This document shows, one piece after another, positions 6,919-14,995 of a DNA stretch of 19,850 nt. The position numbers and the translations under genes are program-made. The DNA comes from JBDRGD01 sp043818095 (GTDB lineage Bacteria; Chloroflexota; Dehalococcoidia; Dehalococcoidales; RBG-16-60-22): positions 1 through 19,850 of the forward strand of contig JBDRGD010000107.1 of NCBI GenBank assembly GCA_043818095.1. The letters are read 5' to 3'. The notes beneath the pieces are model-generated. The model was not told the origin of the DNA. It saw only the letters and a list, made by a program, of their open reading frames with translations, and did not search any database. Numbering within the stretch: position 1 is the stretch's first letter; each line of letters starts with the position of its first letter.

Positions 6919-9222
6919 ATGAAGTTCCTGACGAATTTATCGCTGGGCAAGAAGCTCACCATGCTGACGGCACTGGGGCTGATAATTGGCATCAGTGTCC
7001 TCGGCTCCCTGGGTATCCGCGCGGTCAATAAGTCCACTGACGTCATGCTCCAGGAAAGAATGACGGTGGCAAATCTCGTCGCGGGATACCTGGATGATGA
7101 AATAGACCTCGCTTTGAGCGAACTGAAAAACACCTCCCGCCAGTTTAACATCGGACATGACCTGGCACGCTGGGAAGCGCAGGTTGACACCCTCGAGGCA
7201 ACATACCGAAAACATTCCATCAGCATCCACAGCATTTACCTCGTAGGAGAGGATGGAGTGGTAAGCTGGCAGAGACCGGCCAATCCGGCGCTGAAGACGA
7301 TAGACCTGAGCTGGTATCCCGCCGGGGAGACATTCCCGGATAGCGATTCCGCCGTTATCTCCGGCGTGACCGCTTCCCCGCTGGACGGGGAACCCGTGGT
7401 CTTCCTGGCGGTCCCCGTCATCATGGCCAATCCCGGCATTCTGGCGGTGTCGATTGACCCCGCCCGTTCCAGCATCGGCGGGTCTATCCAGCCGCTGCGT
7501 CTGGGGCAGACCGGGTACGCGGAGATTGTGGACCAGAACGGGCTGGTGGTCGCCCGTACCGAGCCCGGACCGAAGCTGGCGCCGTTTGAAAGGAGCGACC
7601 ACAGCGGCAGGTTCGCCGCGCTGATTTCCGCGGGTAAGCCTACCCTCGGCCTGTGTCACACCTGCCACACCCCCGTACAGAAGGTCCAGACCCGTGACGT
7701 GCTCGCCTTTGTGCCCCTATCCCAGGCGCACTGGGGCGTAGTTATCCGCCAGTCCGAGGACGAAGCCCTCGCCCCCGTCCGTGAATTGCGCTGGAGCCTG
7801 CTCATTTTTGGACTGGTTCTGGCGGCCATCACTATCTTCGTTGTGTTCTTTTTCATCCGGGATATCGTCCGCAGGCTGAGCGTACTCACCGTCGCGTCCA
7901 GCCAGATAGCGGGCGGCGACCTGAGCGAACCTATCAGTATTTCCCGGAAGGACGAAATCGGCACACTGGCGACTTCCTTTGAAGAGATGCGCAGCAAGCT
8001 CAAAAAGTCTTATGGCGAGCTGGAAAACCGCACCCGGGAACTTACCTCACTGCTCAACGTCTCCGAGATACTGAGCCATCTCCCCGCCCTGTCCAACCTC
8101 GACGCCGCCCTCAGCAGCGCCCTGGACCGGACGCTGAAAATAATGAATGAAAAAAGCGGCAGCATACTGACCCTGGACACTGGCGGGAAAATGCTCTGCT
8201 GCCGTGTCCAGCGCGGGCTGTACGCCCGGAACGAGCCGCCGGTCTGCTACCAGCTGGGAAAAGGCGTCAGCGGCATGGCCGCGAAGAACCGCAAGACAGT
8301 GATCGTGACCCGACGTTCCGGCGATGACGACGGCAGCTTCCCCCCTTTCCCGGCCGCACGGGAAGTACGCGCCCTGGCAAGCTTTCCCCTGCTTTCCAAG
8401 AGGGAGGTGCTGGGCGTCCTGGAGATTGGCAGCCGGGACGCGGACCGCTTCACACCGGAAAACGTCCGCTTCCTGGAGGGTATCGCCCGGGTAATCGGCG
8501 CCGCGGTCGAGAACGCCCACCTGCACCAGCAAGTCCAGGACAAGGAAGTGACCCGCGGGGAGCTGATACAGGACATGTTCTCGATCCAGGAGGAGGAACG
8601 CAAGCGGATCGCCCGGGAGCTCCATGATGAAACGAGCCAGGTCCTCGCCAGCCTGAGCGCCAGCCTGGAAGCCGCTGTCGTGATGCTGCCCCAACGCACG
8701 GACAGGGTCGAGGCTGTCCTGCGACGGGCGCAGGGATTGTCCATCAACATCCTCGACGAGATACACAAGCTCATCTACGAACTCCGCCCCTCCCTGCTGG
8801 ACGACATGGGGCTGGTAGCCGCCACGCGCTGGCTGGCGGACAACAACCTGCAGGAATTGGGTATCAAGGTAAAGTTCGAGACTGTCGGCCGGGAAAAGAG
8901 GCTGCCTGCCCGGATTGAAACGCTCCTGTTCCGGGTTATCCAGGAAGCCGTCCACAACATCGCGAAACATGCCCACGCCAGTAATGCCCGCATTAACCTG
9001 CGCTTCAAGGAGAAAGGCATCAGCGTCACCGTCGCGGATAACGGCGTCGGCTTTGAGCTGGAAGAAGCCCTGCAGACCAAGGCCAGACCGCGGGGACTGG
9101 GTCTGCTGGGCATGAAGGAACGCGTGGAGCTGGTCAAGGGTAAGCTGAGTATTCGCTCCTCTCCCGAGAGCGGTACCAGGGTTCATATCGAAATCCCACT
9201 GAAGGAGGAGACCAATGAGTAG
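6919..9222 (+). CDS. Sensor histidine kinase with Cache, HAMP and GAF domains and a heme c motif in the sensor
   Basis: A 767-residue membrane kinase of the NarX/DegS (HisKA_3) type. TM1 lies at about 13-31. A Cache-like extracytoplasmic domain covers 33-290, followed by TM2 (about 292-315), HAMP (about 316-368, with the DEIGTLATSFEEMR end), a short coiled coil, GAF (about 380-535), HisKA_3 with phospho-acceptor His569 in ARELHDETSQ, and an HATPase domain with N-box EAVHNIAKHA, DNGVGF and GLGLLGMKERV. The odd feature is Cys246-His-Thr-Cys249-His250 in the extracytoplasmic domain, an exact CXXCH heme c attachment motif, located where a redox or gas-sensing cofactor could act. The following regulator gene overlaps by 8 bases, so the two form a pair. 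The start ATG at 6919 places the basic N-terminus directly before TM1. Confidence 0.9.
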   Translation: MKFLTNLSLGKKLTMLTALGLIIGISVLGSLGIRAVNKSTDVMLQERMTVANLVAGYLDDEIDLALSELKNTSRQFNIGHDLARWEAQVDTLEATYRKHSISIHSIYLVGEDGVVSWQRPANPALKTIDLSWYPAGETFPDSDSAVISGVTASPLDGEPVVFLAVPVIMANPGILAVSIDPARSSIGGSIQPLRLGQTGYAEIVDQNGLVVARTEPGPKLAPFERSDHSGRFAALISAGKPTLGLCHTCHTPVQKVQTRDVLAFVPLSQAHWGVVIRQSEDEALAPVRELRWSLLIFGLVLAAITIFVVFFFIRDIVRRLSVLTVASSQIAGGDLSEPISISRKDEIGTLATSFEEMRSKLKKSYGELENRTRELTSLLNVSEILSHLPALSNLDAALSSALDRTLKIMNEKSGSILTLDTGGKMLCCRVQRGLYARNEPPVCYQLGKGVSGMAAKNRKTVIVTRRSGDDDGSFPPFPAAREVRALASFPLLSKREVLGVLEIGSRDADRFTPENVRFLEGIARVIGAAVENAHLHQQVQDKEVTRGELIQDMFSIQEEERKRIARELHDETSQVLASLSASLEAAVVMLPQRTDRVEAVLRRAQGLSINILDEIHKLIYELRPSLLDDMGLVAATRWLADNNLQELGIKVKFETVGREKRLPARIETLLFRVIQEAVHNIAKHAHASNARINLRFKEKGISVTVADNGVGFELEEALQTKARPRGLGLLGMKERVELVKGKLSIRSSPESGTRVHIEIPLKEETNE

Positions 9223-9862
9223 AATCAAGGTAATGATTGTTGATGACCACGCCATCATGAGGGACGGCATCAAGGCCCTTCTCGGGCTCCACGATGATAT
9301 CGACGTCGTCGGGGAAGCGTCCGATGGCAAGGAAGCCGTCGAGAAAGCCCAGACACTGGCACCCGATGTCGTTATCATGGACCTGGCCATGCAGGGCATG
9401 GACGGCATGGAAGCCACGCGGCGCATCGTCAAGCGCAACCCCAAGGTAAAGGTCCTGGTGCTGACCCAGCACACCAACCGCGAGTACGTCCTTTCGGCGA
9501 TAAAATCCGGGGCGGCGGGCTACGTGCCGAAGCGGGCCTTAGGGTCCGACCTCATCTCCGCCCTGCGCGCCGTGAACGACAGCCAGTCATTCCTCTACCC
9601 CAGCGCCGCCACGGCACTGATCCAGGAATACCTGCACCAGAAAAAATTTGACGCTTATGACACCCTGACGGGCAGGGAACGCGAAATCCTGAAGATGATT
9701 GCCGAGGGGCATACCAGCCAGGAAATCGCCAACACCCTGGTCATCAGCCTGAAAACGGTGCTGGGTCACCGCGCCCGGATTATGAAGAAACTGGACCTGC
9801 ACAATCGCAGCGAGCTTATTAAATACGCTATCCGCAAAGGGCTGGTTACCGTGGACTCCTAG
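9215..9862 (+). CDS. NarL/FixJ-type response regulator, partner of the preceding kinase
   Basis: The protein has 215 residues, and its ATG at 9215 overlaps the end of the kinase gene. The receiver domain (1-120) shows the acidic pair Asp10-Asp11, phospho-acceptor Asp56 in VVIMDLAMQG, Thr84 and Lys106, all the expected residues. The output domain is a LuxR-type helix-turn-helix (about 150-210: LTGREREILKMIAEGHTSQE, then SLKTVLGHRARIMKKLDLHN). The recognition helix has Leu-Gly-His where His is usually preceded by two variable residues, which is within family range. It probably controls transcription in response to the heme-motif sensor. The targets are not evident, though nearby cytochrome genes are plausible ones. 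Confidence 0.92.
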   Translation: MSRIKVMIVDDHAIMRDGIKALLGLHDDIDVVGEASDGKEAVEKAQTLAPDVVIMDLAMQGMDGMEATRRIVKRNPKVKVLVLTQHTNREYVLSAIKSGAAGYVPKRALGSDLISALRAVNDSQSFLYPSAATALIQEYLHQKKFDAYDTLTGREREILKMIAEGHTSQEIANTLVISLKTVLGHRARIMKKLDLHNRSELIKYAIRKGLVTVDS

Positions 9863-10076
9863 TTGCCGCCCTTTTCCTTTTAAAGCCGTTGCGATAGTCC
9901 AATACGCTCATTTTCCCGTAACAGGGGTGTTATTTGCTCAATAATCAGGTAGTTATTATCATTAATTAAGGGACAATACGGACTATGCACGCGAAAAGAA
10001 CCGGGAGATAATATTAATAATAGGGTTAATGCCGTGTTATCCGGCATCGGATAAACACACGGAAGGCAGGTGCAAA
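9863..10076 (+). other. AT-rich intergenic leader upstream of the small Cys-rich protein
   Basis: This 214-base gap is the most AT-rich part of the window (runs such as ataatattaataatag around 10009-10023), against a GC-rich background. It holds no open frame I would defend. It may carry a promoter (TAATAT-like -10 near 10009-10014, no clear -35). An imperfect inverted repeat, AATAA...TTATT, lies around 9940-9957 and could be a regulator site, possibly for the neighbouring NarL-type regulator. This is inference. Confidence 0.4.
10032..10062 (+). promoter_or_regulatory. Two-tier hairpin in the 5' leader of the small Cys-rich protein
   Basis: CCGTGT (10032-10037) can pair with ACACGG (10057-10062), and inside it ATCCG (10039-10043) pairs with CGGAT (10048-10052) around a GCAT tetraloop. 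The structure ends 14 bases before the ATG at 10077. Its 3' base touches the purine-rich ribosome site (10061-10070). It may control translation or be a transcription-factor palindrome. Confidence 0.4.
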
Positions 10077-10295
10077 ATGGGCCTAACGGATTTCGCAATC
10101 ATAATCCCTGCAGGACTTCTTCTCCTGTTCCCGGTAGCATTCGCATGGTACGTGAGCGCCGGCAGTTGCGTGGTATTCTTCCGGAAAGCCAGAGCCCGGG
10201 GCGAACGGGCGCTCAGGGAGATGTTCTGCTCGGCGGACCACGACTGCCCCACCGGCTTCGTCTGTGAAAACGGCCGTTGCGTCGCCGCCAAGTAA
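10077..10295 (+). CDS. Small membrane-anchored Cys-rich protein, function unknown
   Basis: The protein has 72 residues. I take the ATG at 10077 (ribosome-site-like GGAAGGCAGG at 10061-10070). The longer in-frame start at 10029 would translate through the leader hairpin. Residues 5-33 form one hydrophobic helix (after MGLTD), followed by a basic Arg/Lys-rich stretch. A compact C-terminal motif then follows: Cys-x5-Cys-x5-Cys-x4-Cys, reading MFCSADHDCPTGFVCENGRC. This spacing resembles the short disulfide modules with a C..D.DCP.G..C..G.C pattern found in secreted bacterial proteins. Orientation is uncertain: the positive-inside rule would place the Cys module in the cytoplasm, where metal binding is more likely than disulfides. 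No function can be assigned. Confidence 0.65.
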   Translation: MGLTDFAIIIPAGLLLLFPVAFAWYVSAGSCVVFFRKARARGERALREMFCSADHDCPTGFVCENGRCVAAK

Positions 10296-10308
10296 AATCA
10301 AGAAGCCA

Positions 10309-10350
10309 AGCGGGAGGTAAAGGATATCCTGCCTCCCGCTTTCGTTTTTA
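10309..10350 (+). terminator. Intrinsic terminator
   Basis: AGCGGGAGG (10309-10317) pairs with CCTCCCGCT (10332-10340), a 9-bp stem, and a T-rich tract tttcgttttt follows. The loop contains a small self-complementary segment, aggatatcct. It sits 14 bases after the stop of the small Cys-rich gene and between convergent genes, so it may also help stop the oncoming minus-strand transcript. It is the clearest terminator in the window. Confidence 0.85.
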
Positions 10351-10434
10351 TCCCCGGTGCCACCGGTAACCGCCCCTACGCGGACTGACGACCCGGGTTA
10401 CAACTGCTTTTCGAGCCGATGCCTACCCGGTATT

Positions 10435-12117
10435 TCAGGACTGGGCGCCGTCCAGAACCATGCCCTTTGATGCCCACCGCTTCCTTTGAAACCGGGAAAT
10501 CCGGGTGATATCCGCCGGTACTTCAACTAACGTAGATACCTTGCTGGTCAAAGCTTTCTCCAGAGCAATCGGGAACTCTTCCGGACTGGCGATGCGCAGG
10601 CTATTCAATCCAAAGGAACGCGCTATCCCGAGAAAATCAGGATTATTCAGTTCCGTTCCGATGAATCTCTTTTTATAGAGATAATACTGGTTCTGATAGA
10701 GGGGGCCAAAGCACCCGTTGCTGATGACCAGAATCGGCAGTGATATCCCATAAGCCGCGATGGTCGCCAGTTCGCTCATCTGCATCAGGAAAGAGCCGTC
10801 ACCGACGACGCAGGCCACCTTCAGGTCCGGTTTGGCCAGCTTCACGCCGATAGCCGCCGGGAGCGCATAGCCCATCGCCCCAAAGCCGTTGTTATGAATC
10901 AGTGTCTTCGGGCGGTAAACCACGTACTCATGCTGCCGCAGCCACAATCCCAGGGATATCGTATCCACCAGGAGCACGGCATCCTCCGGCATCACCTCCC
11001 GCAGCTTGTTGACCAGCCACTGCGGATGCAGCGGAAAAGCGGGAGGGAGCTTCATGAAATCGGTGGTTTCCCGGGCATTTTGTTTTTTAGACCGGCTCAT
11101 TATTTCGAGACTCGCTGCGTCTCCCTGTTTCCGGCTCACCATCCCCAGCAATTTCGGCAACACATACCGCACATCGGCAGCGAGCGCCACTTTGGGCTGA
11201 TAGACCTGTCCGAGCAGACCGGGGGCGATATTCACCTCGATAAGATTTTCCGGAAACTTTACCGTCCAGTTCAAAGTGGCGAACTCGGTAAAGGTGGTCC
11301 CCAGGGTAAGACAGGCATCGGAACGGCCCAAGACCTCCAGGGCGCCCTCAAAACTGAAAAGACCCCCGCAGAGCTCGTGGTTCTCCGGGATAACGCCCCG
11401 CGCGCTGTCCGAGGTGAACACCGGCGCCGAAAGTTTCTCCGCCAGCTTCTGCAATTCATCCGCGCAGCCGGCCTTGACCACTCCGCCCCCGGCAAAAATA
11501 GTCGGCGCTTGCGCCTTCTCCAGGATAGCCGCCGCCTGTGTTATTTTGGCTTCCAGCGCCCCGTCCGGCTGCCATTCTTTTTTTACGGGGGCGGCTACCT
11601 CAGCTTCCCCCCGGGCGCCAAACAGATTGGCAGGGATGATGATGACCGCCGGGCCGCTGCGTCCCTCCGTAGCGATTTCAAAAGCCCGGTTCAGCATCGG
11701 CGGAATGTCATCTACTTCTTGGCAGGTAATGACTTCCTTGGCGATGGGGCGGAAGACTCCCTCCAGGTCACATTTGTGCGCCGTCGCCCGGCTCATCAGT
11801 TCAAGGGGAATCTGTGCCGCGATGATGACCATGGGCAGGGATTCGGTATAGCCGGCGGCAACGCTGGTGACCATGTTCGTGGCGCCGGGCCCCGGAATGC
11901 TGAAGCAGACGGCGGGACGACCCGTAATCTTGGCATAACCATTGGCGATAAAGGCCGAGGCTTCCTCATGGCGCACCGTAATGACCTTAATCGACGGGTC
12001 ATCATAGAGGATATCCAGCACATCCAGTGTCTGGGTGCCGTGTATCCCGATTAAGTATTCCACGCGGTTGGCCTTTAATGCTTCGACAAACAGCTTCGCT
12101 CCCGAACGTTTTTCCAT
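10435..12117 (-). CDS. Thiamine-pyrophosphate-dependent enzyme, acetolactate-synthase-like
   Basis: The protein has 560 residues, the normal size for the POX/AHAS-type TPP family. The ATG at 12115-12117 is preceded by AAGGAG. Domain order is Pyr (about 1-170), central Rossmann-like (about 190-325) and PP (about 365-545). The activating Glu51 lies in VRHEEASAF, and the IPGPGATNM loop follows. The TPP/Mg motif starts at Gly439-Asp440-Gly441 and ends in the Ile-Ser-Asn of ISNGCFG. The reaction cannot be read from sequence: acetolactate synthase, a 2-oxoacid decarboxylase or a carboligase are all possible. No small regulatory subunit (ilvN) or ilvC is adjacent, which argues against the primary branched-chain amino acid enzyme. 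It is divergent from a ketopantoate-reductase-like gene, so the two may be co-regulated. Confidence 0.85.
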   Translation of the reverse strand: MEKRSGAKLFVEALKANRVEYLIGIHGTQTLDVLDILYDDPSIKVITVRHEEASAFIANGYAKITGRPAVCFSIPGPGATNMVTSVAAGYTESLPMVIIAAQIPLELMSRATAHKCDLEGVFRPIAKEVITCQEVDDIPPMLNRAFEIATEGRSGPAVIIIPANLFGARGEAEVAAPVKKEWQPDGALEAKITQAAAILEKAQAPTIFAGGGVVKAGCADELQKLAEKLSAPVFTSDSARGVIPENHELCGGLFSFEGALEVLGRSDACLTLGTTFTEFATLNWTVKFPENLIEVNIAPGLLGQVYQPKVALAADVRYVLPKLLGMVSRKQGDAASLEIMSRSKKQNARETTDFMKLPPAFPLHPQWLVNKLREVMPEDAVLLVDTISLGLWLRQHEYVVYRPKTLIHNNGFGAMGYALPAAIGVKLAKPDLKVACVVGDGSFLMQMSELATIAAYGISLPILVISNGCFGPLYQNQYYLYKKRFIGTELNNPDFLGIARSFGLNSLRIASPEEFPIALEKALTSKVSTLVEVPADITRISRFQRKRWASKGMVLDGAQS

Positions 12118-12177
12118 GTTGGCGCTGCTCCTTTGTAGAAATCGGGGTTACCGTGCTTCCGGGCGAATTTCAGTTCA

Positions 12178-12206
12178 AGTATACAATAAGTTACCCCCTT
12201 TTTCTA
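12178..12206 (-). promoter_or_regulatory. Weak promoter candidate for the TPP enzyme gene
   Basis: On the minus strand TATACT lies at 12183-12178. The -35 position (12206-12201) reads TAGAAA, a poor match. It is 61 bases from the start codon. It is listed because it is the only -10-like element in the right place in the divergent region. Confidence 0.3.
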
Positions 12207-12224
12207 TTTAAACAAGATGGAAAC

Positions 12225-12254
12225 TTGGAGACCCGCCGGACTACCTGTTATAAT
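12225..12254 (+). promoter_or_regulatory. Promoter candidate for the ketopantoate-reductase-like gene
   Basis: A perfect TATAAT lies at 12249-12254 and TTGGAG at 12225-12230, with 18-base spacing. It lies 34 bases before the ATG at 12289 and downstream of the longer in-frame ATG at 12217, which supports 12289 as the true start. Confidence 0.55.
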
Positions 12255-12288
12255 CCATTTAAACCTAACGAATCATCGGGGGAATGCG

Positions 12289-13290
12289 ATGCCAGAAACC
12301 GGCCACCGGAAAAAGGGACTAAGGTTCATCATCTACGGCACGGGGGCCATCGGGGGAGCCATCGGGGGGCACCTCGCGCTCTCCGGTAAGGACGTCATCC
12401 TCATCGGCCGCCCCGGACAGGTGAACGCTATCCGGGAAAACGGACTGCGCCTGGTAACCCCGAGCGGCACGCACACGCTGCGCACCACGGCGGTCACGAC
12501 TCCCGGCCAGATTAGTTTCCAGGAAAATGACGTGGTGCTGCTGACGGTAAAAGGCCAGAACAGCGAGGAGGCCTTACGCGACCTGCAGGCCGCCGTCAAA
12601 GACATTCCGGTCCTCTGCTGCCAGAACGGCGTGCGTAATGAAGAGATTGCCCGCAAGTATTTTAAGAGAGTTTACAGCGTGATGGTGTTCGTCGCCGGGG
12701 TATATCTCACGGACGGCGAAATCATAGTGCGCCGGGCCGACCCTCCGGGCAACCTGATTATCGGCTCATACCCTGACGGTAAGGACGAATTCGTCGATGC
12801 GGTGGCGGCGGAACTGCGCGATGCCGGGTTCCTGGTCCTGGCAAGCCCGGAAGTCATGGACTACAAATGGGGCAAGCTGGTGCTCAACGTAAGCAATGCC
12901 GGTATCGCCATTACCGGCGGCAGCGACGCGGAATGTCAGCGTATCACGGACGCCGCGCGCGCGGAAGCTACCGAACTCCTTGCCGAGGCGGGAATACACT
13001 GGCTGACACGCGACGAGATGGCGGAAAAATGGCCCGAGATAAATACGAAGGCGCGGGGCACGCTCACCGGCGAGTTACGCACCTCCAGCTGGCAGAGCCT
13101 GGCCCGCCGCCAGGGCAGCGTGGAGAGCGATTTCCTGAACGGGGAGATTGTGCGCGTGGCGGAAAAACTCGGGAAGAAAGCACCCGTGAACGAAACACTC
13201 GTGAATATCTCCCAGGAGATGGCCGCCAAATACGAATTACCCGGAAAATACTCCGTCCCCGAGCTGGAGCGGCGGCTGGGGCTGGGCTAA
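12289..13290 (+). CDS. Ketopantoate reductase family (PanE/ApbA-like) oxidoreductase
   Basis: The protein has 333 residues. I chose the ATG at 12289 because GGGGGA (about 12278-12283) precedes it and a TATAAT box lies at 12249-12254. An in-frame ATG at 12217 lies upstream of that box. The N-terminal Rossmann fold starts FIIYGTGAIGGAIGGHLALSG (dinucleotide loop Gly-Thr-Gly-Ala-Ile-Gly), with Arg in the position expected to favour NADPH (LIGRPGQ). The catalytic Lys region reads YKWGKLVLNVSNA, with Lys196 and Asn200. A C-terminal helical domain follows. PanE reduces 2-ketopantoate to pantoate, but many family members act on other 2-oxo acids, and no panB/C lies near. It is convergent with the downstream selenoprotein gene, with 11 bases between stops. 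Confidence 0.85.
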   Translation: MPETGHRKKGLRFIIYGTGAIGGAIGGHLALSGKDVILIGRPGQVNAIRENGLRLVTPSGTHTLRTTAVTTPGQISFQENDVVLLTVKGQNSEEALRDLQAAVKDIPVLCCQNGVRNEEIARKYFKRVYSVMVFVAGVYLTDGEIIVRRADPPGNLIIGSYPDGKDEFVDAVAAELRDAGFLVLASPEVMDYKWGKLVLNVSNAGIAITGGSDAECQRITDAARAEATELLAEAGIHWLTRDEMAEKWPEINTKARGTLTGELRTSSWQSLARRQGSVESDFLNGEIVRVAEKLGKKAPVNETLVNISQEMAAKYELPGKYSVPELERRLGLG

Positions 13291-13301
13291 TATCTTACAC
13301 G

Positions 13302-14975
13302 CTAGTAGCGCAGGTATTTCGGCACGATATTCCGGTATTTGGCCACCAGTTCGTCCCAGTTCTCCGGCAGGATGACTTCTTTCGTGACCCAGGCGCTGTG
13401 ACCGACACTGGAACCGCCCGTCAGCAGGCCCATGAAATTTCCCGGCCCCCCGGCCACGATAACCCGTATCCAGTCCGGGTCTAACAAAATGCGCATGGAG
13501 TCCTCCGGGTTCATCGGCACCCTCTCTTTCGCGGGCACTTCGGGAATGGATTTCCAGTATCCCCCGTGTCGGTATGCCGGGACTCTCGCGAACTCCGAGA
13601 TGAAGGAAGCTATCTCCTTCTTCTTCCAACCCCTGTTCGCCAGGGTCTTCGCGTGTACCGGGGGTAAAATCAGGCAGAACAACCCCCTGGGCCAGGGAAG
13701 AATATTATAGATGATGCTGTTCAGGATGCCCTTGTCCTCCGCGCCGTAGGGCTGTACCTGGACGTAGCAATTGGGAAAGAAGAGGGTCACCGTACTATCT
13801 TCTTTTTTAAAGCCCTGCTGGACATGCAGCGGCTCCCAGGGACTTTCCTCCTCGTTCTCGGCAACGACCATGCTGTATTTCCCCGGATTACCCAGCACTC
13901 CCATGTCTTCAACGCCTTTCCGGGCGCCGCCGATATTCTTGATAATCAACCCCATGGCGCGCCCGATGGCAGCGTTGGCGATATCTCCCGGACTCAGCGC
14001 GCCCGAACCGTTGTTCACGTTCAGGTCCTGGCGTACCCCGCCGTTGACAATCCAGCACGGCGCCCAGGACCCCGTGCTGACGCCCCAGGACCCGAAGAAA
14101 GCCAGCGGGTCCAGCATGGCCTGCACCCCGGCGATTAACAGGGGCATATAGGTAGGCAGCGCCCCGGCCATGACCGCGTTCACCGCGATTTTCTCCACGC
14201 TGGCTTTTCCGCCCCGGGGAATGATTTTACCTACCACGTGGTCCGGCGGCAGGTCCGTGCCCGCCATCATCTCGGCCACCGCCTCCCCGGTGGGCAGGGT
14301 TATCGGCAGGCCGTCCGTCCATCCCCGCTCGTAGAAAAACCGGTTTACCTCGGCGGGGCTACCCTTGAAAACAACGCGCGGCGTTTCGGCCACCTTATCC
14401 GGTTTCGGGGATTTTTCTTCCGGGGTCAGCGGGGTGAGCAGCGCCGCCACGACATCATCCATCACGGCGCTGATGCCTGCTTCAATCTCCGCGGTTATCC
14501 GGGATTCGCAGGGCACTTCCTCGGGCACTATCCTGATGCCCGGCATTCCCGCGCCGGATGCGGCTGACCTGGCGTCCAGCGCAAAAGAGCTGTTGACCAG
14601 GGCTACGGCAGGCTTGTGAAAGCTCTCGATATCGATGGTGTCGTACACAAGGTACTTGGTGCAGGACCCTCAATCGCCCACGGCGGCAACCGCGGCGTCG
14701 ATTCCTTTCACCCATGCCTGAAATCTGCCGTATTCCTCCGTCTCGCCGAGCCTGAGATTATAGTCGAAGAAAAACCAGCGGAATTTCAGCGAGGGAAATC
14801 TTTCCCTCAGGTTCTTTTCGACCACCTTCAATATCGGAGTCGATGCCGGTTTATGGTTTGAGGAGAACAGGCCTATCGTCTTCCCGGTAAGGTCATCCAG
14901 CCGGGGTGAAATCCCCCGGAGCGGCACAGGGTCGACATCCGCCCACGGACTGAGAACCTCGTATTGAGCATTCAC
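13302..14975 (-). CDS. UGSC-family selenoprotein 1 (in-frame TGA at 14672-14670 read as selenocysteine)
   Basis: Read through one TGA, this is a 557-residue protein with Sec at position 102. The GTG start at 14975-14973 follows a G-rich ribosome site. The N-terminal part (about 20-190) alternates strands and helices. Strand GKTIGLF is followed by a third strand DAAVAAVGD that ends directly at Sec102-Gly-Ser-Cys105-Thr, the motif that names the UGSC (seleno)protein family and a U-x-x-C redox pair. A Pro/Lys-rich linker (about 200-222) leads to the C-terminal domain (about 225-557), with WTDGLPITLPT, KIAVNAVMAG and NAAIGRAMG as landmarks. A paralogue with the same TGA lies at 18165-19850. TGA is a normal stop elsewhere here (ccmA, ccmB, dctQ), so the code is not reassigned. 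Conventional calling would split it at 14648/14670. Substrate and reaction are unknown. Confidence 0.88.
14644..14663 (-). promoter_or_regulatory. Candidate bacterial SECIS stem-loop of UGSC selenoprotein 1
   Basis: Six bases after the TGA, UGCA-(C)-CAAG pairs with CUUG-UGUA: two 4-bp helices (one G-U pair) separated by a bulged C, with loop UAC. It lies within the coding sequence, as bacterial SECIS elements do. An alternative GUAC/GUAC fold is possible in the same place. The loop lacks the G usually found there, so the exact fold is uncertain. Confidence 0.5.
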
Positions 14976-14995
14976 TTATCCCACCCCCTTTACCA

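Noticed and set aside
8047..9477. 476-codon open frame on the minus strand opposite the kinase and regulator
   Set aside because: The plus strand encodes clear HisKA_3, HATPase and response-regulator motifs. The antisense frame has no recognisable domain and is a by-product of GC-rich codons.
10894..12054. 386-codon open frame on the plus strand opposite the TPP enzyme
   Set aside because: The minus-strand frame carries the full set of TPP-family motifs. The plus-strand product is Arg/His/Gln-rich and featureless.
14648..14672. Treating the TGA in UGSC protein 1 as a true stop, giving a 101-residue protein and a separate 448-residue protein from the GTG at 14648
   Set aside because: The GTG at 14648 has no ribosome site, the frame is continuous, and the same split recurs at the same codon in the paralogue with a conserved Gly-Ser-Cys-Thr behind it.
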